Source of the DNA: an uncultured Pseudomonadota bacterium | GTDB taxonomy: Bacteria > Pseudomonadota > Gammaproteobacteria > Steroidobacterales > Steroidobacteraceae | DNA: 29,217 nucleotides | Direction: 5' to 3' | Assembly (NCBI GenBank): GCA_903890265.1 | Contig: CAITAM010000422.1 | Span: forward strand, 1 to 29,217 | Shown here: positions 7,767 to 15,409 of the stretch, one piece after another | How the letters are laid out: each line of letters begins with the position of its first letter | Position numbering within the stretch: the first letter of the stretch is position 1 | The notes under the pieces: generated by a model | What the model was told of the DNA's origin: nothing | The model's database searches: none | Seen by the model: the letters and a program-made list of their open reading frames with translations, nothing else | Made by a program: the position numbers and the translations under genes

Positions 7767-9206
7767 TCAGCTCCTGACCCGCGTCGCTTTCCAGAAATAC
7801 CGGTGGAAGCCGCGCACCCGGTCGACGTCCTTGACGCGAAAGACGAAGCGCAGCGGCATGCCGACCTCGAGCTCGCCCGGGCCGACGTCTGTGAACTCGA
7901 TGAAGAGATTGGCGCCCGATGCGCTCGCCACGTTGCCGTAGACGAGGGGCGGCGACGGCGTGTACGCGAGCCAGTCCTCCGTGTACGTCTTGACCTGCGC
8001 CGGCTCGTCGGCGAGCGGCGCGTCGTCCTGCTCGCCGAAGGCGCGGCAGTCCGGATTGACGCAGGCCGGCGCTTTCGGGAACTGCACCGTCCCGCAGCGG
8101 GTGCAGCGGCCGCCGACCAGTCCGTTCAGGGTCGCGTGCTTGCGGTAGTGGACGCTGTGCGCCGTGCGTGCATCGCGCTCGGCACGCATGCCGGCAGCGA
8201 GGTTGAGTTCGCCACCGTGCGCGAGGAAGCGGGTGTACGACGGGTCGCTGAGGCCGCTCGCGAGCACGGGCGCAAGCGAGGACGGTCGCCGGTTCGCGAT
8301 CGCGCCGGTCGCCCGCAGGGCGAGCACGTCGACGCCCTGGCCGAAGCCGACGACGACGATGAGCTCACCCTCGGCGGCCGACTCCAGGGTCGCGGCGAGC
8401 TCGAGCAGAATCTGCGCCGATCCCGCATGGCCGAGCCGGGACACCAGTGGCTCGCGGACGACGGCCGGCGGGCAGCCGAGGCGCCGCGCGAGGTCTGCGC
8501 TCGTGGCCGCTGGCAGCGCGGTGACGAGATGCGACACGTCACCGCCCTCGAGCGAGAGCCGCTCAAGCAGTCCCCTGACGGCGGGCAGGACGAGCTTTTG
8601 CATGCCCTCGACCCGAACCCAGCGCTCCTCGAGCGAATAATCGTAGTCGGCCTGCGATTCGCGGTAGTGATCCACGAAATCGACCGCCTCGGAGCAGGCG
8701 CCAAGGTACTGCGCGACGACGCCCTCGCTGGCGACCAGCACGGCCGCCGCCCCGTCGCCGTAGGCGAGTTCCTCGCTGCTGCCGGGCTGGGTTCGCCGCC
8801 GTTCGGAGGCCACCACCACGTGCCCGCCGGCACCCGGGCGTTCCAGCGCCGAGATCAGCGCCGTGGTGGCGGCGCGCTGCGACCCGGTCGTGTCCTCGGT
8901 GCTGACGCGGGCGCCGAGGTTCAGCGCGGCGGCCACGAGGCCCGCGTTGCTGCGGTCGGCAAAGGGCAGCGTCGTCGAGGCGAGGGTGAGGCTCCCGACG
9001 CGCGAGCGCCCGTCGGTACCCAGCGCGTCGCGCGCGGCCTCCACGGCGAGGGTGATCGCGTCCTCGTCCCAGGCGGCGTACGACCGTTCGCCGGCTGGCT
9101 TGCGCGTCCCCGGCGGCTGCCGCCAGGCCAGCGCGTCGGCGATCGCGTGCCGCGGGATGCGCCGGCGCGGCACGTACACACCCCAGGCGGCGACGCCACG
9201 GGTCAT
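7767..9206 (-). CDS. HMG-CoA-synthase-like protein fused to a C-terminal DUF35 zinc-ribbon/OB-fold domain
   Basis: A 479-residue two-domain protein. Residues 1 to about 300 form a thiolase fold of the HMG-CoA synthase/KAS III type. After a linker, residues from about 345 form a DUF35 unit: a zinc ribbon Cys368-x-x-Cys371 ... Cys382-x4-Cys387, then an acyl-CoA-binding OB fold. The usual nucleophile Cys (in GSCRAGT-type motifs) is Gln110 in TTGSQRAATTAL, and the His and Asn of condensing enzymes also look replaced (His260 stands where Asn is expected). The N-terminal domain is probably non-condensing. It overlaps the Rieske gene by 4 bp and lies 3 bp before the thiolase, suggesting a stable complex with that thiolase, as in archaeal thiolase/HMGCS and steroid aldolase assemblies. 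Confidence 0.85.
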   Translation of the reverse strand: MTRGVAAWGVYVPRRRIPRHAIADALAWRQPPGTRKPAGERSYAAWDEDAITLAVEAARDALGTDGRSRVGSLTLASTTLPFADRSNAGLVAAALNLGARVSTEDTTGSQRAATTALISALERPGAGGHVVVASERRRTQPGSSEELAYGDGAAAVLVASEGVVAQYLGACSEAVDFVDHYRESQADYDYSLEERWVRVEGMQKLVLPAVRGLLERLSLEGGDVSHLVTALPAATSADLARRLGCPPAVVREPLVSRLGHAGSAQILLELAATLESAAEGELIVVVGFGQGVDVLALRATGAIANRRPSSLAPVLASGLSDPSYTRFLAHGGELNLAAGMRAERDARTAHSVHYRKHATLNGLVGGRCTRCGTVQFPKAPACVNPDCRAFGEQDDAPLADEPAQVKTYTEDWLAYTPSPPLVYGNVASASGANLFIEFTDVGPGELEVGMPLRFVFRVKDVDRVRGFHRYFWKATRVRS

Positions 9207-10429
9207 GGCTTTATGGTGGCCGACACGTACGGGGCGAGCATCGGCGTCACGCGCAGGGCCTCCGGCACCCGCTCGATACCGATCCGGCGATCGAGCTCCT
9301 CGTGCCAGTGGTAGATACGCCGTTCCTGGTAGTTGAGGGTGACGCCCGCATAGCCCGGCGATTCGACGGACTGCTGGATGTGCTCGGCGAACTGCGTGTC
9401 CTCGAACAGGATGCGCTCGAAATTGGCCAGTCGCTTCTCCCAGAGCGGATCGAGCGGGCCGTCACCCCAGTCGGGGGCGAACCACACCACTTCGATTTCC
9501 ATTTCCCGCGGCCCGCACGGCCAGAAGAGGATGAAGGGGATCCCGCTGTCCGCAATGGGCGTGACGAGGTTGGGATAGAACAGGTAGGACGGATTGTGCT
9601 TCTGCGTGATCTCGGAGGCGGTCGGGATCTTCAGCATGCCGCGCGCGCCGGGGTCTTCCCAGTCCGGCCGGCGGTTGGGGGTCACCATGATCGAGTGGCC
9701 GTGCGGCCAGAGGTGGATCGTGGTGCCGCGATGGTCGAGGAACCGATCCACGGTCTGCGTGTGAATCGACTTCAGGTGATAGACCTCGAGGAACGCGTCG
9801 AGCAGCACCTTCACGTTGCATTTCACGTGATACGACTTCTTGTGCACGAAGCGGGTCTGCTCCGGCTGGATGTCGCTCACCATCGCCGGAATTTCGCCAA
9901 GCGACTCGAGCAGCGGCGCGGCCTTCGCGTCTTCGTTGACGAATACCCACTTGCCCAACCGCTCGCAGCGGACGGTCGTCAGCGAGTAGCAGCTCATGTC
10001 GAGGTTGGGGAAATCCCGCTTGTCGCGCAGATTGAGCAGCTTGCCGTCGAGGCCGTAGGTCCAGCCGTGGTACTGGCAGACGAGGCCCTCGACGTGCCCG
10101 TGGCCGTCCTTGACGAGCGGTGCGCCGCGGTGCCGGCAGGTGTTGTAGAACGCGCGCACGACGCCGTCCTTGCCGTGCACGATCAGGATCGGCGACCCCG
10201 TGCGCTTGAACAGGATGAAATCGCCGGGTTCCGGAATCTCGTCCAGATGGCAGGCGTACAGCCACGAGGCCTGCCACAGGTAGCGGTGCTCGAGGGCGAG
10301 GAAGTCGGGGTCGGTGTAGCGGCCACCGGGAACGAGGGGCAGCGTCGGGAAGTCGGCCGGCGGCGCGGTACGGTCGAACTCGTGCCGCATGCCTGCCTTG
10401 ATGTGTTCGACGTACGCGGGCTTGACCAT
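9203..10429 (-). CDS. Rieske non-heme iron oxygenase, alpha (catalytic) subunit 2
   Basis: A 408-residue oxygenase large subunit. Rieske ligands are Cys98-x-His100 (CRHRG) and Cys118-x-x-His121 (CQYHGW). The catalytic iron site is DAFLEVYHLKSIH with His218 and His223. It is shorter than the two other alpha subunits and diverges from them outside the motifs, so the three are not recent duplicates. The C-terminus ends in the same H-W-H-x-E-L-D type element. ATG 10429 has GGAG about 11 bases upstream. It heads a five-gene minus-strand operon and overlaps the next gene by ATGA. The operator at 10532-10553 lies upstream. The neighbouring CoA genes suggest the oxidised product is already, or soon becomes, a CoA thioester; the actual substrate is unknown. 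Confidence 0.93.
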   Translation of the reverse strand: MVKPAYVEHIKAGMRHEFDRTAPPADFPTLPLVPGGRYTDPDFLALEHRYLWQASWLYACHLDEIPEPGDFILFKRTGSPILIVHGKDGVVRAFYNTCRHRGAPLVKDGHGHVEGLVCQYHGWTYGLDGKLLNLRDKRDFPNLDMSCYSLTTVRCERLGKWVFVNEDAKAAPLLESLGEIPAMVSDIQPEQTRFVHKKSYHVKCNVKVLLDAFLEVYHLKSIHTQTVDRFLDHRGTTIHLWPHGHSIMVTPNRRPDWEDPGARGMLKIPTASEITQKHNPSYLFYPNLVTPIADSGIPFILFWPCGPREMEIEVVWFAPDWGDGPLDPLWEKRLANFERILFEDTQFAEHIQQSVESPGYAGVTLNYQERRIYHWHEELDRRIGIERVPEALRVTPMLAPYVSATIKP

Positions 10430-10506
10430 GGGCGTGCTACTCCAGGTCCGACTGTCGGTGACGCGCGGTGCCGTCCGGCTCGCCGGGCGGACGCGCCCAA
10501 GGTTCC

Positions 10507-10574
10507 AGTATAGGATCAGTGGCGCCCGTAAAGAAACAAGCGTGACTGTTTTTTTCCGGCGGCCGGCGTATAGT
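10507..10574. promoter_or_regulatory. Bidirectional promoter with shared operator (Rieske-2 operon / GST-like gene)
   Basis: The operator at 10532-10553 has left half AGAAACAAGCG and right half TGACTGTTTTT, giving symmetric AAACA/TGTTT arms. On the plus strand the -10 box TATAGT (10569-10574) follows after 20 bp, with CTGTTT as -35 overlapping the arm (17-bp spacer); this serves the gene at 10621. On the minus strand a -10 TATACT (10507-10512 complement) serves the gene at 10429. One protein bound in the middle could control both directions. Its core is the reverse complement of the operator core at 14947-14968. Confidence 0.72.
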
Positions 10575-10620
10575 CAGTCCGCTTCAGTCCGCCCGTAGTC
10601 CCTGCGTAGGCGAGGTGCCC

Positions 10621-11541
10621 GTGACCGGTCCGATCCTGCACCATTTTGACCTGTCGCCGTTTGCCGAGAAGGCGCGACTGATGCTCGGGCTCAAAGCGCT
10701 CAGCTGGCATTCCGTCGAGATCCCGATCGTGATGCCAAAGCCCGACCTCGTCGCGCTGACCGGCGGGTACCGCAAGACGCCCGTGCTGCAGGTCGGCGCC
10801 GATGTCTACTGCGACACCCGGCTCCTTGCGCTCGAACTCGAGCGCCGCTTCCCGGCACCGACGCTGTTCCCCGGCGGCAATCGGGGCCTGTCACTCGCGC
10901 TCGCCGCCTGGAGCGACCGCTCGTTCTTCGACCCCGGCGCCGGGCTGTCGATGGGACTTAACAAAGCCGGGCTGCCGAAGGTCGTCATCGACGACCGCAA
11001 GGCCTTCTTCAATTTCATGGATTTTGACCGGCTGGAGAGCGACGTGCCGCACCTCGGCACGCAGTTTCGCGCGCACGCGGAACTCGTCAACGACCAGCTG
11101 AGTGACGGCCGGCCGTATTTCCTCGGGGCGGAGCCGGGCCTTGCCGACATCCACGCCTACTTCCCGCTGTGGATGGCCCGGGCCAACATTCCGACGGCAG
11201 ACGAGCTGCTCGGGGTCTACGAACACCTCGCGCCCTGGGAGGCGCGCATCCGCGGCTTTGGCCACGGCGAGCGTCATGCGCTCGGCGCCGACGAGGCACT
11301 CTCGCTCGCCAGCCGGTCCCGGCCGGAGCCGTCCACGGGCGTGGACGCGCGTGACCCGCTCGGGCTCGCGGCGGGTGCGGCGGTGGTGGTGACACCGGAT
11401 GACTACGGGCGGGTTCCGGTCGAGGGCGAGCTGTACGCGCTCAACCGGCACGAGGTGGCCGTGCGCCGCACGGACCCTCGGGCGGGTACCGTGGTCGTGC
11501 ACTTTCCCCGCGCGGGCTACCGTGTCGACCCGCGCGCCTGA
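10621..11541 (+). CDS. Glutathione S-transferase-like protein with a C-terminal beta-rich extension
   Basis: About 306 residues. Residues 1-80 are a thioredoxin-like GST N-domain (ILHHFDLSPFAEKARLML, then GGYRKTPVLQVG with the cis-Pro and an acidic/Thr glutathione loop CDTR). A helical GST C-domain follows (YFLGAEPGLADIHAY at about 160-175). Residues from about 235 add a small domain containing DDYGRVPVEGEL and VVHFPRAGYRV, absent from ordinary GSTs (about 200-230 residues). Such proteins may transfer glutathione to, or isomerise, ring-cleavage or epoxide intermediates. I chose GTG 10621 (GAGG 5 bases upstream); GTG 10615 is the alternative. The gene diverges from the Rieske-2 operon and shares its operator, so it is probably co-induced. 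Confidence 0.85.
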   Translation: MTGPILHHFDLSPFAEKARLMLGLKALSWHSVEIPIVMPKPDLVALTGGYRKTPVLQVGADVYCDTRLLALELERRFPAPTLFPGGNRGLSLALAAWSDRSFFDPGAGLSMGLNKAGLPKVVIDDRKAFFNFMDFDRLESDVPHLGTQFRAHAELVNDQLSDGRPYFLGAEPGLADIHAYFPLWMARANIPTADELLGVYEHLAPWEARIRGFGHGERHALGADEALSLASRSRPEPSTGVDARDPLGLAAGAAVVVTPDDYGRVPVEGELYALNRHEVAVRRTDPRAGTVVVHFPRAGYRVDPRA

Positions 11542-11565
11542 TGGCCTGCCGGCGCGGCGCGGGTC
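11527..11565. terminator. Hairpin between convergent GST-like and CoA-transferase genes
   Basis: GACCCGCGC (11527-11535) and GCGCGGGTC (11557-11565) form a perfect 9-bp stem that spans both stop codons of two genes ending tail to tail. There is no T tract, so any termination would be inefficient or factor-assisted; it could also arise by chance in this GC-rich DNA. Confidence 0.35.
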
Positions 11566-12754
11566 AGACGACGCCCGCCGCGCGCAGCGCGTGGATGGCG
11601 CCGGCGTCGTAGCCGAGCTCGCCGAGAATCGCGTCGGTGTGCTCGCCGAGCCGTGGCGGGCGCTCGCGGATGCCGCCGGGCGTGCCGGACAGGCGGACCG
11701 GGAGATCGGCCACCATCGCCGGCTGTGGCAGACCCGGGAAGTCGACGGGTCGCAGGAACCCCATCGCGGTGACCTGCGGATCGTCGAGCGCCTGCTGCAG
11801 GGTCTGCACGGGACCGGCCGGCACGCCGGCCGCCTCGAGCTCGCGGATCGCGGCGTCGGTCGTGCGCTCGGCGCACCACTCGCGGGTCCGGGCCAGAATG
11901 TCGTCCGCGTGGTCGGCGCGCGACTGGTCCGAGCCGTAGGGGGGGTCAGCAAGCCAGCGCGCCTCGTCACCCATGAGGCGCGCCCAGCGCCGGAACAGGC
12001 CGTTGCCGACGCAATGGAGCAGGACGTGCCCGTCGCGGGTTGCAAAAACGTCCGAGGGCGCGGAGGTCTGCACGCGATTGCCGGTGCCGACGCGGTTCGG
12101 GCGGGCCACGCTCTGTTCGACGAGGTGCGAGTTGAACACGGCGAGCGCGGTGCCGAGCAGGGTCGCATCGACCCGCTGGCCGCGCCCCGAGCGGCCGCGC
12201 TCGAGGAGCGCCGCCAGCACACCGAACGCCGACAGCACCGCGGTGCTGAAGTCGACGTAGGGCGCCGCCGACTTCGCGGGCGCGCCGGGCACCCCGGTCA
12301 TGTACATCGCGCCCGACATGGCCTGACCGACGCCGTCGAATCCGCCCCGGTTCGCGTAGGGACCCTGGTCGCCGAACGCGCTCTGCGTCGCGAGGATGCA
12401 GTCCGGCCGGATGGCCCGCACGCTGTCGTAGTCGAGGCCCATCGCGCGCAGCGACGCCGCGGGCAGGTTGGCGACAATGACGTCGGCCGTGGCGATGAGC
12501 TTCGCGGTGATTTCCCGGCCCTGGTCCGTGGTCGGGTCGAGGGTGAGCGATTTCTTGTTGCAGGCGGTTTGCAGGAACACCGCGCCTTCGCCGGTCGTGG
12601 CCAGCGGCGCGATGAAGCGGTCCTCGCCGCCATCCCGTCGCTCGACCCGGATGACCTCGGCGCCGAGGTAACCGAGGAGCGTCGCGCAATACGGTCCCGC
12701 GACGTAGCGGCCGTAATCGAGCACGCGGATACCGGAAAGCACGCCTTCAGTCAC
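11564..12754 (-). CDS. Family III (CaiB/BaiF-type) CoA-transferase
   Basis: A 396-residue class III CoA-transferase, moving CoA from a donor thioester to a carboxylic acid by a ternary-complex mechanism. The N-terminal LSGIRVLDYGRYVAGPYC and GAEVIRVE segments are typical. The catalytic Asp is Asp168 in PYVDFSTAV, and the C-terminus carries the RPPRLGEHTD element. An open frame continues upstream to 12949, but GTG 12754, with GGAG 8 bases before it, gives the normal family length and start; the longer version would overlap the divergent acyl-CoA dehydrogenase gene. It is convergent with the GST-like gene. The likely role is activation of a pathway carboxylate as CoA ester, working with the acyl-CoA dehydrogenase. 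No copy of the regulon operator is visible in its promoter. Confidence 0.9.
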   Translation of the reverse strand: MTEGVLSGIRVLDYGRYVAGPYCATLLGYLGAEVIRVERRDGGEDRFIAPLATTGEGAVFLQTACNKKSLTLDPTTDQGREITAKLIATADVIVANLPAASLRAMGLDYDSVRAIRPDCILATQSAFGDQGPYANRGGFDGVGQAMSGAMYMTGVPGAPAKSAAPYVDFSTAVLSAFGVLAALLERGRSGRGQRVDATLLGTALAVFNSHLVEQSVARPNRVGTGNRVQTSAPSDVFATRDGHVLLHCVGNGLFRRWARLMGDEARWLADPPYGSDQSRADHADDILARTREWCAERTTDAAIRELEAAGVPAGPVQTLQQALDDPQVTAMGFLRPVDFPGLPQPAMVADLPVRLSGTPGGIRERPPRLGEHTDAILGELGYDAGAIHALRAAGVV

Positions 12755-12900
12755 CGTTCTGCTCCAGAGGACGCCGCCGTGCGGCAGACAATGCGGGCCC
12801 GCGCCAAGGCAACGCCAGTCCAACCCCTTCATAATCGCACAGCGCGCCACGAGGGCGCGACGGTGCCCACGACCGACGCAGTGAGAGGAACCGCCCGTCC
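12755..12900. promoter_or_regulatory. Divergent promoter region, CoA-transferase / acyl-CoA dehydrogenase
   Basis: 146 bp between two divergent start codons. A plausible plus-strand -10 box CATAAT lies at 12830-12835, with only a weak -35 (AGGCAA, 17-bp spacer). I find no AAACAGTCA-type half-site pair here, unlike the other promoters of the window, so this pair may be constitutive or under another regulator. Confidence 0.3.
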
Positions 12901-14061
12901 ATGGACTTTCAATTAAGCGACGAACAGCTGGCGCTCCAGCAAACGGCACGCCGCTACGCGCGTGACAAGCTGCCGGCTCTTGCCCGGCAGCTCGAGGAAA
13001 GCAACCAGCCGCCGGACCGCGACGTGGTGCTGGAGTACGGGCGCATGGGCTTTCTCGGCATCAACGTGCCGGAACAGTACGGTGGGCTTGGCCTCGGCAA
13101 CCTGGAGGCGCTGCTCGTGATCGAGGAGTTTGCCCAGGTGTCCTCGGCGGTGGCCTTCCCGGTCTTCGAGTCCTGCGTGGGCCCGGTGCGCGCCATCGAG
13201 CGGTTCGCCAGCGAATCGCTGAAGCAGCGGGTCGTGCCGGCGGTGTGCCGCGGGGAGCTCGTGGTTGCGGTGTCGATGTCAGAGCCGGCCGTCGGCTCGG
13301 CGCTCACGGACCTGACCACGCGCGGCGTCATCACCGGCGACACGGTCGTGCTCAATGGCCAGAAGCGCTGGTGCTCCGGCGGCGGTCACGCGGGCGGCTA
13401 CGTCGTCTACTGCCGGCTGTCGGACGAGCCGGGCGCGCGCGGCATCGGTGCGGTCTACGTCGAGGACGGCACCCCGGGCATGACCTTCGGTACCCAGGAA
13501 ACCCTGATGGGCTTTCGCGGCATCCCCTCCTCCGACATCTACTTTGATCAGTGCACCGTGCCGGTCGACAACATCGTGGTGCCGGCGGGCGGCTTCAAGC
13601 AGCTGATGGAGGCGTTCGATCTCGAGCGCTGCGGGAACGCCACGATGGCACTCGCCCAGGCGAGTGGTGCCCTCGAGGACGTCGTCGCCTACGTGCAGGA
13701 ACGCCAGCAGTTCGGCAAGCCGCTGGTCGACTTTCAGGCGGTGCAGCTGCGGCTCGCGGAAATGAAGATGCGCGTGGACGCCGCGCGCCTGCTCATCCAG
13801 CGGGCGGCGTGCAACGCCGAGCGCGGCCTGCCGAGCATCATCGAGTCATCGATGGCGAAGTGCTTCGCCAATGAAATTGCGCGCGAAGTCTGTGGCCATG
13901 CCGTTCAGCTGATGGGCGGCTACGGGTACTCCCGTGACTACCCGATGGAGCGACGGCTGCGTGACGCGTGGGGCTGGGGTATCGCCGGCGGTGCGGTGGA
14001 TATCCAGAAGGTCAATATTGCGGCGGCGATGGTTGGCCGGCGCTTTGATCAGCGCCGATGA
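12901..14061 (+). CDS. Acyl-CoA dehydrogenase (catalytic Glu in the isovaleryl-CoA-dehydrogenase position)
   Basis: A 386-residue FAD-dependent acyl-CoA dehydrogenase, introducing an alpha-beta double bond and passing electrons to ETF. Typical segments are VSMSEPAVGS (125-133), the RQQFGKPL motif (268-275) and QLMGGYGYSRDYPMERRLRD (336-355). The common catalytic Glu in the C-terminal YEGT-like loop is replaced by Gly363 (IAGGAVDIQ). A Glu is present at 242 in FDLER, matching the helix-G base of isovaleryl-CoA dehydrogenase; from DLER to FG the two align without gaps. This implies a branched or bulky substrate, which is inference. ATG 12901 has GAGAGGAA about 11 bases upstream. It overlaps the VOC gene by 4 bp (ATGA), so the two are co-translated. 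Confidence 0.92.
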   Translation: MDFQLSDEQLALQQTARRYARDKLPALARQLEESNQPPDRDVVLEYGRMGFLGINVPEQYGGLGLGNLEALLVIEEFAQVSSAVAFPVFESCVGPVRAIERFASESLKQRVVPAVCRGELVVAVSMSEPAVGSALTDLTTRGVITGDTVVLNGQKRWCSGGGHAGGYVVYCRLSDEPGARGIGAVYVEDGTPGMTFGTQETLMGFRGIPSSDIYFDQCTVPVDNIVVPAGGFKQLMEAFDLERCGNATMALAQASGALEDVVAYVQERQQFGKPLVDFQAVQLRLAEMKMRVDAARLLIQRAACNAERGLPSIIESSMAKCFANEIAREVCGHAVQLMGGYGYSRDYPMERRLRDAWGWGIAGGAVDIQKVNIAAAMVGRRFDQRR

Positions 14062-14579
14062 AACCGTTCGCCGGGCCGATTCTGCAGAACGGGTACGTCG
14101 TGCGTGACTGGCGGGTCGCGGCGGAGCACTGGAGTCGGGTGCTCGGCGTGGGCCCGTTCTTTGTCATGGAGCACATCCAGTTCGAGCGCTGCACGTACCG
14201 CGGGCAGGCCGCGCCCATCGACATGAGCGTCGCGATTGCCTACAGCGGCGATCTGCAGATCGAGCTCGTGCAGCAGCATAACGACACCCCGTCGATCTAC
14301 CGCGACTACCTCGACGCTTACGGGGAGGGCCTGCAGCACGTGGGCGCCCTCGTGGACAGCGTCGACGGCGTGCTGGCGGCCGGCGGCTGGCACGACGCGG
14401 TGATTCAGCGTGGCGAAACGAAGGCTGGCCAGCGCTTCGCGTACGTGGATATCGGCTGCCACCCGGGCGGCATGCTGGAACTCATCGAAGTGGACGCGAC
14501 GGCGCGAAGCGCGTTCGCCTACATGAAGGAGCGGGCCGCGAACTGGGACGGCGAGCGGCCGATCCGGATCGCTAAGTAG
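14058..14579 (+). CDS. VOC (glyoxalase-fold) family protein, paralogue of 988-1554
   Basis: A 173-residue vicinal-oxygen-chelate protein. GVGPFFVMEHI (30-40), FERCTYRG (42-49), QHNDTPS (73-79), LQHVG (92-96) and the closing NWDGERPIRI match the VOC protein at 988-1554 segment by segment, so the two share ancestry. His94 and the Glu in MLELIEV are likely metal ligands. The reaction is not known; methylmalonyl-CoA-epimerase-like or isomerase activity on a CoA ester would fit its coupling to the acyl-CoA dehydrogenase (4-bp overlap). Its 3' end overlaps the convergent ferredoxin gene by 8 bp. Confidence 0.88.
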   Translation: MKPFAGPILQNGYVVRDWRVAAEHWSRVLGVGPFFVMEHIQFERCTYRGQAAPIDMSVAIAYSGDLQIELVQQHNDTPSIYRDYLDAYGEGLQHVGALVDSVDGVLAAGGWHDAVIQRGETKAGQRFAYVDIGCHPGGMLELIEVDATARSAFAYMKERAANWDGERPIRIAK

Positions 14580-14898
14580 CCGCGGGAATCCCGACCTCGA
14601 TCCAGTCCGCGACGACCCGCACCGGGTAGCCGCGCAGCGGCTGGCTGGCGGGGGCGCCGAGGACGCTGCCGTTGCGGCAGTCGAACGAGGCCCCGTGCAG
14701 CGGGCAGATCACCCGGACGCCGCGCAAGCGGCCCTCGTCGAGCCGCGCGTAGCCGTGCGTGCAGATGTTGTCGACCGCGTAGAGGCCGTCCTTCACGTGA
14801 CACAGCAACAGCTCTCGGGCACCGAGCGTGACCGCCCGCATGCTGTTCGGGGCGAGGTCCGCCGCCGGCAGGGCACGCTGAAATTCGACGTCGGGCAT
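14572..14898 (-). CDS. Rieske-type [2Fe-2S] ferredoxin for non-heme iron oxygenase
   Basis: A 108-residue soluble Rieske ferredoxin carrying electrons to oxygenase alpha subunits. Its cluster motif is C-x-H in ICTHGYARL and C-x-x-H in ICPLHGASF, with 16 residues between; the C-terminal LRGYPVRV strand is typical. An open frame extends far upstream to 15594, but ATG 14898 with GGAGGTGG just before it matches the family length of about 105 residues, and the upstream part is promoter DNA. It is the only ferredoxin seen beside three Rieske alpha subunits, so it may serve all of them. It is divergent from the alpha-beta barrel protein at 15064 across an operator copy, so co-regulation is likely. 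Confidence 0.93.
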   Translation of the reverse strand: MPDVEFQRALPAADLAPNSMRAVTLGARELLLCHVKDGLYAVDNICTHGYARLDEGRLRGVRVICPLHGASFDCRNGSVLGAPASQPLRGYPVRVVADWIEVGIPAAT

Positions 14899-14946
14899 CG
14901 GCCACCTCCGGCCATCTTTGCTGCAGTGTGTCGTGACGTCCGCAAA

Positions 14947-14988
14947 AGAAACAGTCACGCTTGTTTCTTTCGCTGACGGCGCTAAGTT
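14947..14988 (+). promoter_or_regulatory. Operator/promoter between ferredoxin and acyl-CoA synthetase operon
   Basis: The operator at 14947-14968 has left half AGAAACAGTCA and right half CGCTTGTTTCT. On the plus strand a -10 box TAAGTT (14983-14988) follows the TTG of the distal arm after 19 bp and would serve the gene at 15064. On the minus strand no equally clear -10 is visible, but the site lies about 50-70 bases upstream of the ferredoxin start and could also govern it. Confidence 0.68.
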
Positions 14989-15063
14989 ACCATCGATCGG
15001 TCGCCGCGGAGAACCGCCCGGCAGCCCTCGCCCCACCATCTTTACCGCGGAGAGTTGAGGCCC

Positions 15064-15366
15064 ATGAGCAGGATCACGTTTATCTCCCGCATGACGGTCA
15101 AGGCCGGACAGGAAGCCGAGTTTGTGCGCCTGTGCAGCGAGCTCGCCGTCAAGGTCCACGCGAACGAATCGAAGGACAAGACGCTCTACTACCAGTTCTT
15201 CAAGCTGCGCGAACCGCGCCGCTACGCGGTGATCGAGTCGTTCAGCGACGAGGCCGCCGAGCACGCGCACATGAATTCGCCGTGGCTGGCCGAGTTCGGC
15301 CCCGGCATCGTCGCCTGCCTCGACGGCGAGTACGTCCGCGAATACCTCGACCCGTTTGCCGTCTGA
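15064..15366 (+). CDS. Dimeric alpha-beta barrel (ABM / quinol-monooxygenase-like) protein 1
   Basis: A 100-residue single-domain ferredoxin-like alpha-beta barrel protein of the antibiotic-biosynthesis-monooxygenase type. It opens with ITFISRMTVKAGQEAEF, has a VHANES element at 31-36, and AEHAHMNSPWL at 65-75. Members include cofactor-free quinol monooxygenases, heme-degrading enzymes and isomerases; no specific activity can be claimed. ATG 15064 is preceded by GGAGA and GAGG; a TTG nine bases upstream is the alternative. It is the first gene after the operator at 14947 and lies 43 bp before the acyl-CoA synthetase. A paralogue sits directly behind the synthetase at 17443. Confidence 0.83.
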   Translation: MSRITFISRMTVKAGQEAEFVRLCSELAVKVHANESKDKTLYYQFFKLREPRRYAVIESFSDEAAEHAHMNSPWLAEFGPGIVACLDGEYVREYLDPFAV

Positions 15367-15409
15367 GTGACGGCAGCGGTCGACTGCACTGGCCAGCGGA
15401 GAGCATGAC

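Noticed and set aside
11564..12949. CoA-transferase starting at 12949
   Set aside because: It would overlap the divergent acyl-CoA dehydrogenase start and add about 65 unconserved residues; GTG 12754 has a good ribosome-binding site and the standard N-terminus.
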